The translations under genes were made by a program, and so were the position numbers. Positions 7,614 to 16,580 of a stretch of 64,000 nt of DNA are shown here, piece after piece (position 1 is the first letter of the stretch; each line of letters starts with the position of its first letter). A model generated the notes under the pieces. It searched no databases, was not told the DNA's origin, and saw only the letters and a list, made by a program, of their open reading frames with translations. Source of the stretch: an uncultured Bacteroidales bacterium (lineage in GTDB: Bacteria; Bacteroidota; Bacteroidia; Bacteroidales; FEN-979); the NCBI GenBank assembly GCA_903926565.1, contig CAIYJU010000183.1, positions 1-64,000 on the forward strand. Direction: 5' to 3'.

Positions 7614-10600
7614 TTGCCCTGACAGTGAGATTATTAACACAAATTGACAGTTCACAGCTTGCATTCGATCATCCGTTGACTTACTTTACCTCAACGCCCG
7701 ATGACCCTGAGTATCCACGTCAATGGTATTTTCCAGATATCAAAGTATCGGAAGCTTGGGAGATTACAACAGGAAATTCTGACATAAAAGTAGGAATATT
7801 AGATAAGGGTGTTGATTGGAGTAACCCTGATTTCTTTCCTGATAACCTTCTGGGTTGGAATTTTGTCGATAGTAATAATAATACTTACCCGAATTGTTCG
7901 GATTGTTGGCATGGGAATATGGTGTCGTCCATTATTGCTGCCCGCACGAACAATAATATTGGGTTAAGTGGAATCGCCGGAGGCTGGAATTCATCACCTG
8001 CGAAAATTGTAATGTGTAAAGTTGGAAATGATGAACCTGATTTTGCCTTATGTGCAATAGCATTGGATTGGGCACTGGAAAGAGGCGTTAAAATTTTTAA
8101 TTTTAGTTGGGGTGCACATCACATGTACGATGGTAAACTAGGATTTGTACTACTGGTTGGTGATGCCCTTGGAAACACCGCAATCGCTGGCGTCCCTGCT
8201 GCAAGAGATCCGGCTTTAACTTCAGGTGTAGAGTATTGTGATAATGATTATTATTACTCTTGTATTACACACTCCAATGGTAATTGGGATAAAAATGGTG
8301 ATTTTTTTATTGGTCGTTTTTGTGCAGATGATGAAACAGAATTGTTAAATGTAGTAAATAAAACATGTAAATATGAAAATGAATATGACTTCGATTCTTG
8401 GCGGAAAAATAACACATTAGCCTTTGGGGGAGGTGGGTTGGATGAACAAAAATATTTTTGTGAGGATTTTCGAGATTGGTTAAATAGTTTGTACCAGCCT
8501 GTATATACAACCACGGTAATGAATGCAGTTACTCTATTGAATTGGAATCAAGATTATATTTCGCATATAAATGGGACAGGTTCGAATATCGTAATTAATT
8601 ATGGACATGGCAAACCTTGGTCCTGGTGCAATGGGGATGGGCTTTGTGATGATCTGCCGAATACTCAAGCCTTAGCAATGAATTATAAAAAAAATCATTT
8701 GTCAAACTCAGGGAAAAATCCATTTGTGATTTCAAATGCATGTAACACAAATGCATATTCAAATTGGGCCGAGGGTGACGACTGTATCGGGGAGGAAATG
8801 ACTGTATATTCATCTGAAAATGGTTATGTAGCATATATTGGATGTTGGAATAAATCAGGACTTACCACGACTAGTCCAGGTAATTTCCCGCAATGGTTCT
8901 GGGAACGTATTCCTTATGCAATATATCATGATTTGTCGACGGTATTAGGGGAATGCATTCTGGAAAGCAGGTTAGGTTTAAATGCGCTCGGATGGAATAC
9001 ACATATTGAGTTTAATTTAATGGGCGATCCTGCACTTAACCTTATGGCGCCAGGCTATGAAATAACACATAATATTGCCCTTTATGGTTCGAATACAATA
9101 TCCACTAAAGTATACGTCAGGTCAAATGCAACATTGACACTTGGTGCCGGGGCTACGCTCCAGTTTGAAGAAAATGGCCAACTTATCATTGACCAGGGAG
9201 CAACCCTCGTTATGGGCAACAGTTCGACTGTTAAAGGGAAAAACCAAAATAATGTGATTGAGGTATTTGGGACACTTGTTGGAAAATCGGAAGCACCGAA
9301 TCCCCCCTCCCCAATTCCCTTGGAGAATGTCACCTTTTCTACACTCCCGGCACAGCCAGGGCAACCTGAAAATTTATGGAGGGGGATTGAATTTCATAAC
9401 CCTGAACTGAATGTTACCATATCTCAAGGTACAATCAGGAATTGTAAAATCACCGGAGCATTAAACAATCTGGAGGCTAAGAGTATGACGAGTTTCACGA
9501 ATTCTGCAATCAATTTAAATGAATCTGATTTGTTGATTGATCAATGTACTTTTTCAAATTCAAACATCCTTCTGACCAATTATGCCCAATTAGTCAGGTA
9601 CGCACGCATTTTTCATAGTTCTTTCCGCAACAGTGAGTCAGATGCAATTATTAAAATTGATCACTATCCCGCCTTTTATATTGAAGATGACACGCTGTAT
9701 TACAGCAATGGGACAGGGATCCATCTTACTTATTGTGGAAATATCAATTCACAACATTTAATCCAGAATTGCACCATTCAAAAATCAGGAGATCCACAGG
9801 AACTGAGTTGGGGAGTCGTTGTTTACCATTCATTTGCTGATATTTTCAACAATTTCATCTCTAACAACACGTATGGCATTGCCACCGCGAATTTAAGCAG
9901 TGTTCAAATCATGGGAAATGGTACAGCCCAATCTGATTCTGAAACGCAACAGATCGTGGATAACTACCAAAACCAGGTAAAATGCTATGATAACAGCTTC
10001 CCGTATGAGTTCCATTACAATGTTATTAAAAATTCCCTGGCGGCAAATCCTTTGATTTACTATCCAACGCAAGTCTCCTGGGAGCCAAAGCCGGATCCGG
10101 AAGATGCCATTGGTTCACGGAATGTCAAATGCAATTGTTTCCCGTCAAATCCAATATTTTATCCGATTGGTGGATATATTTGGCAACCCACTTGGTGCCC
10201 TCCTGCAAATTGTTTGTACGATGATCCAGGACGAGAAGATTATGATGTAGCAATGGCAAGTTTGGATTCAGGAAATTATTTAACAGCAGAGACACAGTTT
10301 AAGGCTGTGATCCAGGAGTATACGGAGAACAAATATGTCAGGGAATCGGCCAAAAAACTGCTTATGTTAACGGTTATTGCAAACCATGACATTGCAGGGT
10401 TGAAAAATTACTATGATACTACTGCGAATCTGCATCTTGATTCGGTTACCACACGATTAACTGAACGCCTCATGATCCGGTGTGATATTGAACGTAAGGC
10501 CTATGTGGAAGCAGTTGCATGGTATGAGAATGCTATTCTGAATCCATTTTCTTCCAATGATTCCATTTATTCAATTATTGACCTGGAGGACACATACATG

Positions 10601-11044
10601 CTGGTGGCAGCAGACAGCAACCTGAAGACAGGTAATACAAACCTAAATGGACAACTTGTTCAATATAAGCCTAAAAGCAGGAATGAGTACCTCGAAAACA
10701 AAGACCGGCTGATAAAGTTGTTATTTAAAGAGGGTGAAGAATTAGACACTACTCGTGTATACCCGGAAGATTTGTCCCGGAGGTTTTTTCTGTTTCAGAA
10801 TACGCCCAATCCTTTCACTACAGAAACCGAAGTATCATTTTCTTTACCGGAGAAATGTAACATTTTACTTGTTGTCACTAATATGCTGGGTCAACAGACT
10901 CTAAGCATTCCTCTTGCAGGGTTGTCGTCCGGAAAACACACTAAAAAAATCAACATGGCAAACATGCCGGATGGTCCGTATATTATTTCCCTTCTTTTAA
11001 ATAACAAAGAAGTTTCAAGGATTAAATGTGTAAAAAATCATTGA
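7592..11044 (+). CDS. Chimeric S8-C25 (subtilisin/gingipain-like) T9SS-secreted protein
   Basis: The frame is open for 1150 codons, but its apparent GTG start at 7592 is unlikely to be real (see the N-terminal piece at 7317). It starts as a subtilisin-family S8 domain with the Asp motif ILDKGVDWSNPDF (Asp codon 7802-7804) and the His motif CWHGNMVSSIIAA (His codon 7910-7912). After NFSWGAHH it changes to a gingipain-like C25 domain: FVLLVGD, DNDYYYSC, FFIGRFCADDETELLNVVNKT, INYGHG (His codon 8606-8608), ISNACNTNAY (Cys codon 8741-8743) and NLMGDPALNLM. The S8 serine segment is absent. Then follow beta-helix-like repeats, an alpha-helical TPR-like stretch and a T9SS sorting domain (NTPNPFTTETEVSFSLPE onward). 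It is probably a surface or secreted protease whose working site, if any, is the C25 His/Cys pair. Confidence 0.85.
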   Translation: MPDTNALIALTVRLLTQIDSSQLAFDHPLTYFTSTPDDPEYPRQWYFPDIKVSEAWEITTGNSDIKVGILDKGVDWSNPDFFPDNLLGWNFVDSNNNTYPNCSDCWHGNMVSSIIAARTNNNIGLSGIAGGWNSSPAKIVMCKVGNDEPDFALCAIALDWALERGVKIFNFSWGAHHMYDGKLGFVLLVGDALGNTAIAGVPAARDPALTSGVEYCDNDYYYSCITHSNGNWDKNGDFFIGRFCADDETELLNVVNKTCKYENEYDFDSWRKNNTLAFGGGGLDEQKYFCEDFRDWLNSLYQPVYTTTVMNAVTLLNWNQDYISHINGTGSNIVINYGHGKPWSWCNGDGLCDDLPNTQALAMNYKKNHLSNSGKNPFVISNACNTNAYSNWAEGDDCIGEEMTVYSSENGYVAYIGCWNKSGLTTTSPGNFPQWFWERIPYAIYHDLSTVLGECILESRLGLNALGWNTHIEFNLMGDPALNLMAPGYEITHNIALYGSNTISTKVYVRSNATLTLGAGATLQFEENGQLIIDQGATLVMGNSSTVKGKNQNNVIEVFGTLVGKSEAPNPPSPIPLENVTFSTLPAQPGQPENLWRGIEFHNPELNVTISQGTIRNCKITGALNNLEAKSMTSFTNSAINLNESDLLIDQCTFSNSNILLTNYAQLVRYARIFHSSFRNSESDAIIKIDHYPAFYIEDDTLYYSNGTGIHLTYCGNINSQHLIQNCTIQKSGDPQELSWGVVVYHSFADIFNNFISNNTYGIATANLSSVQIMGNGTAQSDSETQQIVDNYQNQVKCYDNSFPYEFHYNVIKNSLAANPLIYYPTQVSWEPKPDPEDAIGSRNVKCNCFPSNPIFYPIGGYIWQPTWCPPANCLYDDPGREDYDVAMASLDSGNYLTAETQFKAVIQEYTENKYVRESAKKLLMLTVIANHDIAGLKNYYDTTANLHLDSVTTRLTERLMIRCDIERKAYVEAVAWYENAILNPFSSNDSIYSIIDLEDTYMLVAADSNLKTGNTNLNGQLVQYKPKSRNEYLENKDRLIKLLFKEGEELDTTRVYPEDLSRRFFLFQNTPNPFTTETEVSFSLPEKCNILLVVTNMLGQQTLSIPLAGLSSGKHTKKINMANMPDGPYIISLLLNNKEVSRIKCVKNH

Positions 11045-11051
11045 CATATAT

Positions 11052-11059
11052 TAACTTTG
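11052..11059 (+). promoter_or_regulatory. TAnnTTTG promoter element for the Asp-box protein
   Basis: TAACTTTG lies 8 bp after the protease stop and 43 bp before the ATG at 11103. It matches the Bacteroidota -7 consensus. The expected transcription start falls inside the adjoining hairpin. Confidence 0.5.
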
Positions 11060-11087
11060 AACGGAGGGATGGAGACATCCCCCCGTT
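11060..11087 (+). terminator. Hairpin after the protease gene
   Basis: AACGGAGGGATG, loop GAGA, CATCCCCCCGTT: a 12-bp stem with one mismatch, followed by CTTAATAGTTTT. The position 15 bp after a stop codon suggests a transcription terminator, though the T-tract is poor. It may also shape the leader of the next gene. Confidence 0.5.
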
Positions 11088-11102
11088 CTTAATAGTTTTA
11101 AT

Positions 11103-12353
11103 ATGAAAACACAACCCCTAACTTTAAGGATATTATTTCTACTGATTATATACTGCAGTGTAATTTTACCAAATATCGGGACAGCCCAAACAAATCATTT
11201 TTTGGCGCGTGGTGCCGACACAGCAGAAATTTACGTTACCTCATATTGGTATAAAGTTCCCTCTCAATTATTCGGATGGGGTGGAATTTTTCGATCGCAA
11301 GATAACGGTGCAACTTTGACGTTGCAACATAAATACAACTACGAGAAGAACCGGCACGAAATATATGGTGACTCTATTTCCGGAACAATTTACCTTCAAC
11401 ATTATGCAGGGCTTGACACCTTGATGGTTAGTCACGACTTTGGGATTACATTTAATGCAAAGTTTATAGATTTCATAGGGTACGTGAAAATGGCCAGTGG
11501 TTGCATGAGCGGTGAACTCTATACCGGGCCAAGTATTTCATACCCGGGTTTATCACGATTTACGCATTATGGAGACTCCTCATATATTACTAATTTGAAT
11601 GCAGATTCATTGCTTGTTATGGATGTCGGAAGTCTTCCGGGTGAATTGTATGCTCAGCTATGGCCATATAGTTGGCCAATTAATATGGATACCCTTGGAA
11701 TAGCTTATAGTAGTGACTATGGACAGCATTTTTCAGTTATTTACCAGGATACCGGCCTCATTTCATATAAAAGCAACTACACGTTTACGAGAGGAACTGA
11801 TCAAGGAGAATTATATATAACAGGTAAGGATACGAACGATTGTTATCATATATTTCATTCGACTGATAATGGCCAGACTCTTGAGTTAAAGCAAATCACG
11901 CAACCCCTCCTGGCATGTTGTGAAGATATATCATTCACTGCAGGAAGGGCTCCCGGCTCATTTTATATGTCAAGGGTTATTGGTTATTCATCCTACCATG
12001 CCGATCTTTGGATTTATTACAGCAGCGACTTCGGCGCAACATTTACAACCTATTATCATAGTCTTGACAGCACTTTAACTGGGGTAGTTCGCAAGGAAAT
12101 TATTCCTGAATTAAAGGTTTTTCCCAACCCTGCCACTGAACAGGTTACAATCCGAACGGAGGTATTACCACAAAGAGAAGATGCGCAGATCACCCTCTAT
12201 GACCTTTTGGGCAAACCGGTAGCTATGGAAATACTGCCAAAGGGGCAGCCGGAGATGGCGCTCAATGTTCGAAACTTAGCACAAGGTGTTTATTATTACG
12301 TAATCACGCAAAACCAGCGCCGGCAAAACGGGAAGCTTGTAATTGTCAAATGA
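11103..12353 (+). CDS. Secreted Asp-box (BNR-like) repeat protein with T9SS sorting domain
   Basis: The 416-residue product starts with a signal peptide (MKTQPLTLRILFLLIIYCSV, cleavage after GTAQ). It contains five Asp-box-like motifs: SQDNGATLT, SHDFGITFN, SSDYGQHFS, STDNGQTLE and SSDFGATFT. These turn motifs occur in sialidases and photosystem-assembly-type beta-propellers, so a propeller is likely, but no catalytic residues can be assigned. The C-terminus (LKVFPNPATEQVTIRTE, YDLLGKPV, LAQGVYYYVI, KLVIVK) is a T9SS type A sorting domain, sending the protein to the surface. It follows the chimeric protease in the AT-rich block. Confidence 0.85.
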   Translation: MKTQPLTLRILFLLIIYCSVILPNIGTAQTNHFLARGADTAEIYVTSYWYKVPSQLFGWGGIFRSQDNGATLTLQHKYNYEKNRHEIYGDSISGTIYLQHYAGLDTLMVSHDFGITFNAKFIDFIGYVKMASGCMSGELYTGPSISYPGLSRFTHYGDSSYITNLNADSLLVMDVGSLPGELYAQLWPYSWPINMDTLGIAYSSDYGQHFSVIYQDTGLISYKSNYTFTRGTDQGELYITGKDTNDCYHIFHSTDNGQTLELKQITQPLLACCEDISFTAGRAPGSFYMSRVIGYSSYHADLWIYYSSDFGATFTTYYHSLDSTLTGVVRKEIIPELKVFPNPATEQVTIRTEVLPQREDAQITLYDLLGKPVAMEILPKGQPEMALNVRNLAQGVYYYVITQNQRRQNGKLVIVK

Positions 12354-12403
12354 GGAGAATGGAGAACTCTGGAAAAATTGATTCGTGAGTCTCTTTTCCA
12401 TAA

Positions 12404-12505
12404 TGGACATCCATCTTACTCGCTTTTAAGGGATACCATCTCTCCAATTTTCGCCTTGTGTACAACAAGCAACAGGTTGCAGGCGAGAAAGTTATAGTTA
12501 AATGA
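12404..12505 (+). pseudogene. Possible relic of a T9SS sorting-domain end
   Basis: A 34-codon stretch, open from a stop codon and without a start, ends GYHLSNFRLVYNKQQVAGEK and then VIVK before a TGA. This resembles the last strand of T9SS sorting domains (compare GKLVIVK closing the gene at 11103). It may be the end of a lost T9SS protein gene at the right side of the AT-rich block. The match is short and could be chance. Confidence 0.3.
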
Positions 12506-12560
12506 TCATTGAAGGTGCCTCTGTAAATGATCCTAAGGTTTATTGCCAATGCCTTTCTCG

Positions 12561-13175
12561 TTAAAGCAATATCATCAGGATCGCCATCACAACAACTCCC
12601 ATCACAAAGCCAGAGTAAATCTCAGCTGGCTGGTGGGAGTTTGTTTTCAAACGGGCAAAGCCGACGATGCCGCCAAGGATGATGCCTGCGTAGATTTCTA
12701 CCATGAGGTTGATCCCGAAGTTAAGGGAGAGCCCGAGGACAAGTCCGGTACAACTGCCGATCGCGATCATGTGAAGGCTTATCTTCCGGGAAAAGGTGAT
12801 GATCAGCGACAGGATGGCCAGCAGCGTGGCTCCCAGCATATAGTAGCTGAAGATGGTGGAGATGTGAATCCCTTTCAAAAGGAAATAGGTGATATAATAA
12901 AACACGGAGATCGCCAGGATCGGGAATATCCTGTCCTCTTTGGTGTTCATAAAGATGGAGGAGATGATTCCCAGCCGGAAGAGCATCCAGGTGAAAAAGA
13001 GCGGGAAAATCATGGTGGTTAACACGACCACCCCGATCAGGGCCATTTTATAGTAGAAAATAAGCGGGAGCGGCATGAAGCTGTGATGGTTCAGCAGAAG
13101 CAGCAGCATGTACAGGGGCATCATCAGGGGATGAAAAACATAGGAGATCACCCTGGCGAGTTTTGACTCATTCAT
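12561..13175 (-). CDS. Multi-pass membrane protein, PAP2-related family of Bacteroidota
   Basis: From the ATG at 13175 the protein has 204 residues with about six membrane segments. It begins MNESKLARVISYVFHPLMMP and ends with NSHQPAEIYSGFVMGVVVMAILMILL (split here as NSHQPAEIYSGF, then VMGVVVMAILMILL). The His-Pro/Ala-Glu-Tyr-Gly ending resembles the last motif of PAP2-type phosphatases, but the earlier PAP2 motifs are not evident, so enzymatic activity is uncertain. A longer start at 13211 would overlap rpoN by 26 bp; the ATG at 13175 leaves a 10-bp gap and matches the usual family start. It is probably cotranscribed with rpoN. Its 3' end is duplicated at 5301-5354, which may mark an integration site. 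Confidence 0.75.
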   Translation of the reverse strand: MNESKLARVISYVFHPLMMPLYMLLLLLNHHSFMPLPLIFYYKMALIGVVVLTTMIFPLFFTWMLFRLGIISSIFMNTKEDRIFPILAISVFYYITYFLLKGIHISTIFSYYMLGATLLAILSLIITFSRKISLHMIAIGSCTGLVLGLSLNFGINLMVEIYAGIILGGIVGFARLKTNSHQPAEIYSGFVMGVVVMAILMILL

Positions 13176-13185
13176 TGGATGGCAG

Positions 13186-14673
13186 TTATAGTTCTTTTCT
13201 GAGGCGGGCAACGGGAATGTTCAGCTGCTTGCGGTATTTTGCAATGGTGCGGCGGGCAATGTTGTAACCTTTTTCTTTCAGCAGATCTACCAGCTCGTCA
13301 TCGGTGAGCGGTTTAGCCTTCTCTTCGGCATTGATGGTGTCGGAGAGGATCTTCTTGATCTCCCTGGTGGAGATCTCCTCGCCTTCGGTGTTGAGCATCG
13401 ATTCGCTGAAAAAGCTCTTCAGCAGCAGGGTTCCAAAGGGTGTCTGCACATATTTGCTGTTGGCGACACGGGAGATGGTGGAGATGTCGAGTGAGACAAT
13501 GGTGGCAATGTCCTTAAGGATCATCGGCCGCAGCTTGGTATCATCTCCCGAGAGAAAATACTCCTGCTGGTAATTCATGATGGCATTCATGGTGGTGTAG
13601 AGGGTCTCCTGCCGCTGCTTGATGGCATCGATGAACCCGCGGGCTGAATCCAGCTTTTGTTTGATGAACGACAGGGCATCTTTTTCCGCCGACTTGTTTT
13701 TAGCGCCGCCGTATTCATGCAGCATGCTGATATAGTCGCGGTTAAGCGACAATTCCGGCGTGTAACGGGTGTTAAGTGTCAGCTCCAGGATGCCGTCGGT
13801 ACTGGATATCAGGAAGTCGGGAACAACATATTGGCTGTCGCGGGCCACTTCCGAAATGGTGTAGCCGGGTTTGGGGTTAAGCGACTGGATCTCCACGATG
13901 GCCTCCCGCAACTCATCCTGGGAGATGTTCCCCTTCTGCAGGATCTTGTCGTAATGCTTTTTGCTGAATTCATCGAAATAGAACCGCAGGATAATGGCAG
14001 CCAGGTCGGTGGTATAGGTACGGTTGGGTTTGTGCTCAAGCTGGATCAGCAGGCACTCCTGCAGGTTTCGCGCGGCGATGCCCGGCGGATCGAATGACTG
14101 AACAGCCTTTAACACTTCGAGGATCTCCTCCTGGGTGGCCTCGATGGCCTGGTTGAAGGCCAGGTCGTCGGCAAGGGCAGGAATCTCGCGGCACAGGTAT
14201 CCCGACTCATCAAGGTTTCCGATGATGGTGGCTGCAATAATATATTGTTTATCAGTGAATTTGTGTAACCCTATCTGGCTGATAAGAAACTCCTGGAAAC
14301 TGATCCCCGATACGATCGGAACCTCACGGACTACATCGTCGGGACTCTGATTGTTGGCCACCAGCCGGTATTCCGGGATTTCTTCTTCATCCACATAGTC
14401 TTCAAAGGTGAACTCATCGTCGGCAGAAACAGGGGGTTCAACTTCCAAAAATTCATCTTCATCAGAATCGATGGAGTCGGGCACGCTCTCCTCCTCATTG
14501 GTGTCAACATCCTCTTCATCTGCGCTGGCTTCTTCCAGTGCCGGATTCTCTTCAATCTCCTGCTTGATCCGCTGGTCGAGCGAGAGAATGGGTTCCTGCA
14601 ACAAACGCATCACCAGCACCTGCTGGGGTGAGAGTTTCTGGATTAAGCGCTGTTGTAATTTCTGGTTCAACAT
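13186..14673 (-). CDS. rpoN: RNA polymerase sigma-54 factor RpoN
   Basis: From the ATG at 14673 the protein has 495 residues. Region I is the glutamine/leucine-rich MLNQKLQQRLIQKLSPQQ..LMRLLQEPILSL, followed by a long acidic region II (about residues 50-100, many Asp/Glu), the core-binding region, and the C-terminal DNA-binding part. That part has the RpoN box ARRTIAKYRKQLNIP, which reads the -24 promoter element. The TTG at 14691 is ruled out because a TAnnTTTG promoter element lies between the two candidates. RpoN needs an AAA+ activator, and none is encoded in this window. Confidence 0.96.
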   Translation of the reverse strand: MLNQKLQQRLIQKLSPQQVLVMRLLQEPILSLDQRIKQEIEENPALEEASADEEDVDTNEEESVPDSIDSDEDEFLEVEPPVSADDEFTFEDYVDEEEIPEYRLVANNQSPDDVVREVPIVSGISFQEFLISQIGLHKFTDKQYIIAATIIGNLDESGYLCREIPALADDLAFNQAIEATQEEILEVLKAVQSFDPPGIAARNLQECLLIQLEHKPNRTYTTDLAAIILRFYFDEFSKKHYDKILQKGNISQDELREAIVEIQSLNPKPGYTISEVARDSQYVVPDFLISSTDGILELTLNTRYTPELSLNRDYISMLHEYGGAKNKSAEKDALSFIKQKLDSARGFIDAIKQRQETLYTTMNAIMNYQQEYFLSGDDTKLRPMILKDIATIVSLDISTISRVANSKYVQTPFGTLLLKSFFSESMLNTEGEEISTREIKKILSDTINAEEKAKPLTDDELVDLLKEKGYNIARRTIAKYRKQLNIPVARLRKEL

Positions 14674-14679
14674 AAGACG

Positions 14680-14687
14680 CAAATATA
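14680..14687 (-). promoter_or_regulatory. TAnnTTTG promoter element of rpoN, nearly leaderless
   Basis: On the minus strand TATATTTG is followed by CGTCTT and then the rpoN ATG. With transcription starting about 5-8 bases after the element, the mRNA would have almost no leader. Confidence 0.55.
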
Positions 14688-14818
14688 GCAATTAATCTTT
14701 CTGAGTTATTTTCCTTATCGGTGAAAAAATCTTTCCAATCATTAAAATAGGATGAACTGTCTATTTTGTGAAAAAGTTGCCCGGGAATTGAATAATTTCG
14801 CCGAAAAAAGAATACTCC

Positions 14819-15847
14819 ATGGAAGAAATTCCTATTCTGAAATCAAAATCCTATTCCCTGCTGATTCATATTCTTGTGTGGGTGGCCTTTTTACTCGTTC
14901 CGATGCTTTTCATCGAATCCTCGGAGGGAAGAGAGCGTTTCATGATCATGGGCTGGTTCCTCCAGCTCTTGATGATCGGTTATTTTTACTACAATTACCT
15001 GTTTCTCATCCCGCAGTATCTGCTGAAGAAGCGGATCGGACTCTATTTCCTGCTGCTTGTCGTGGGCCTGATTACCATCATTGCGGTCAACGTTTCATTT
15101 ATCTATCTTACGTACGATCTCATAGAGCACCGGCACAAGTTCGATTTCTTGCATTCAGCTTTGTTCGCTGTCTACCCGGGCATCATGGCTTTTGCGCTGA
15201 GCAGTTTTGTCAGGATCACAATGGAGTGGTTTAAGAATGAGCGGCAAAAGAAAGAGATGGAGGCCGAGAAACTCTCTTCTGAACTGGCATTCCTGAAATC
15301 ACAGGTCAACCCTCATTTCCTTTTTAACATCCTCAACAACATATGTTCCCTGGCCCGAAAGAAATCGGACGAAACAGAAAATGCCATCATCAAACTTTCA
15401 CAGATCATGCGTTATATGCTGCAGGATTCAAAGGATGAGAAGGTAAGCCTGGAAAAAGAGGTGGACTACCTGCAGAGTTATATTGAATTGCAGCGGTTGC
15501 GACTCTCAGAGTCTGTGATCATTGACTTCTCTTCGGAGGGTCGTTGCGAACTGCTTTCGATTGAACCGCTGCTCCTGATCCCGTTTGTTGAAAATGCGTT
15601 CAAACATGGGGTGAGTTACCAGGAGTCATCGGCAATCCATATTCGCCTGACCTGTCAGGGCCATGCAATCTCTTTTGTGGTGGAGAACCACATTGCAAAA
15701 CCGAGGGGAGGCGTGACGGAACAGGGTTCTGGCATCGGGCTGAAAAACGTGACGCGCAGGCTTGAACTCCTTTATCCGGGAAAGCACCAGCTGAAGATCA
15801 GTGATGATGATAACCAATACAAGGTGGAGCTCGATATACAATTTTAA
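14819..15847 (+). CDS. LytS/YehU-type sensor histidine kinase
   Basis: The 342-residue protein has four predicted membrane segments in the first 135 residues, a short coiled linker, then a His_kinase domain (PF06580 type) with the phosphoacceptor motif QVNPHFLFNILNN (His166) and an ATP-binding lid with LIPFVENAFKHG and GSGIGLKNVTRRL. It would autophosphorylate at the inner membrane and pass phosphate to the LytTR regulator encoded 2 bp downstream. No extracellular sensor domain is present, so it may sense membrane state or a partner protein. The efflux operon starts 68 bp after the regulator, a common arrangement suggesting control of that pump. Confidence 0.93.
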   Translation: MEEIPILKSKSYSLLIHILVWVAFLLVPMLFIESSEGRERFMIMGWFLQLLMIGYFYYNYLFLIPQYLLKKRIGLYFLLLVVGLITIIAVNVSFIYLTYDLIEHRHKFDFLHSALFAVYPGIMAFALSSFVRITMEWFKNERQKKEMEAEKLSSELAFLKSQVNPHFLFNILNNICSLARKKSDETENAIIKLSQIMRYMLQDSKDEKVSLEKEVDYLQSYIELQRLRLSESVIIDFSSEGRCELLSIEPLLLIPFVENAFKHGVSYQESSAIHIRLTCQGHAISFVVENHIAKPRGGVTEQGSGIGLKNVTRRLELLYPGKHQLKISDDDNQYKVELDIQF

Positions 15848-15849
15848 CT

Positions 15850-16578
15850 ATGATACGTTGCCTGGCCATAGATGATGAGATGCTTGCCCTCGACCTGATT
15901 GAGGACAATATTAAAAAAGTGCCGTTCCTGGAACTGGTTCAAAAGTGCAAAAGCGCCATTGAAGCCATGGAAGTTCTTCGCACCCAGTCCATCGACCTGA
16001 TATTTCTCGACATCCAGATGCCGGACATCAGCGGTATCCAGATGCTCAGGAGTTTGAATAACAAACCCCTGGTAATTTTCACCACGGCTTATTCAAAATA
16101 TGCCACCGATGGTTTTGACCTTGATGTGATTGATTATCTGCTTAAACCTTATGCCTTTGAGCGGTTTCTGAAAGCAGTGAACAAGGTTCATGAGTATATG
16201 GATCTGCGTGAACGGACTGCAAGCCATTCAAATGTCAGGGATGTTGTGGCCTCACCGAATTTTTTATTTGTCAAGGCCGACTACAAACTCTATAAAATAA
16301 ATTTGAAAGATATCCTCTATGTTGAGGGATTGAAGGATTATGTGAAAATTTATGCCAGCGACAAGCCGATTGTTACCCAGATCAGCATGAAGGCGCTCGA
16401 AGAAAAGCTGCCATCGCAGGATTTTATCCGGGTTCACCGATCGTTTATCGTGGCGTTTAGCAAAATAGACTTCATCCAGAAGCACATGCTCACCATCGGG
16501 AAAAAGGAGATACCTATCAGCGAGCATTACCGCGATCAGCTGTTTAACATTATTAACCACGAAAAACCGCTGGAATAA
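15850..16578 (+). CDS. LytTR-family response regulator
   Basis: The 242-residue protein has a receiver domain with acidic residues Asp8-Asp9, phosphoacceptor Asp54 (FLDIQMPD), Thr79 and Lys99 (LLKPY), then a LytTR DNA-binding domain from about residue 140 (FVKADYKLYKINLKDILYVEGLKDYVKIY; then RVHRSFIVAFSKI). It is the partner of the kinase just upstream and probably regulates transcription, most plausibly of the TolC-MacAB operon that follows. Direct target sites could not be recognised. Confidence 0.94.
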   Translation: MIRCLAIDDEMLALDLIEDNIKKVPFLELVQKCKSAIEAMEVLRTQSIDLIFLDIQMPDISGIQMLRSLNNKPLVIFTTAYSKYATDGFDLDVIDYLLKPYAFERFLKAVNKVHEYMDLRERTASHSNVRDVVASPNFLFVKADYKLYKINLKDILYVEGLKDYVKIYASDKPIVTQISMKALEEKLPSQDFIRVHRSFIVAFSKIDFIQKHMLTIGKKEIPISEHYRDQLFNIINHEKPLE

Positions 16579-16580
16579 CA

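Noticed and set aside
12543-13022. 159-codon ORF on the plus strand
   Set aside because: It is antisense to the membrane protein at 12561-13175, has a charged, low-complexity product without domain features, and no promoter or ribosome site.
14752-15234. 160-codon ORF overlapping the start of the LytS-type kinase
   Set aside because: It is an alternative frame of a well-supported kinase gene; the product has no recognisable motif.
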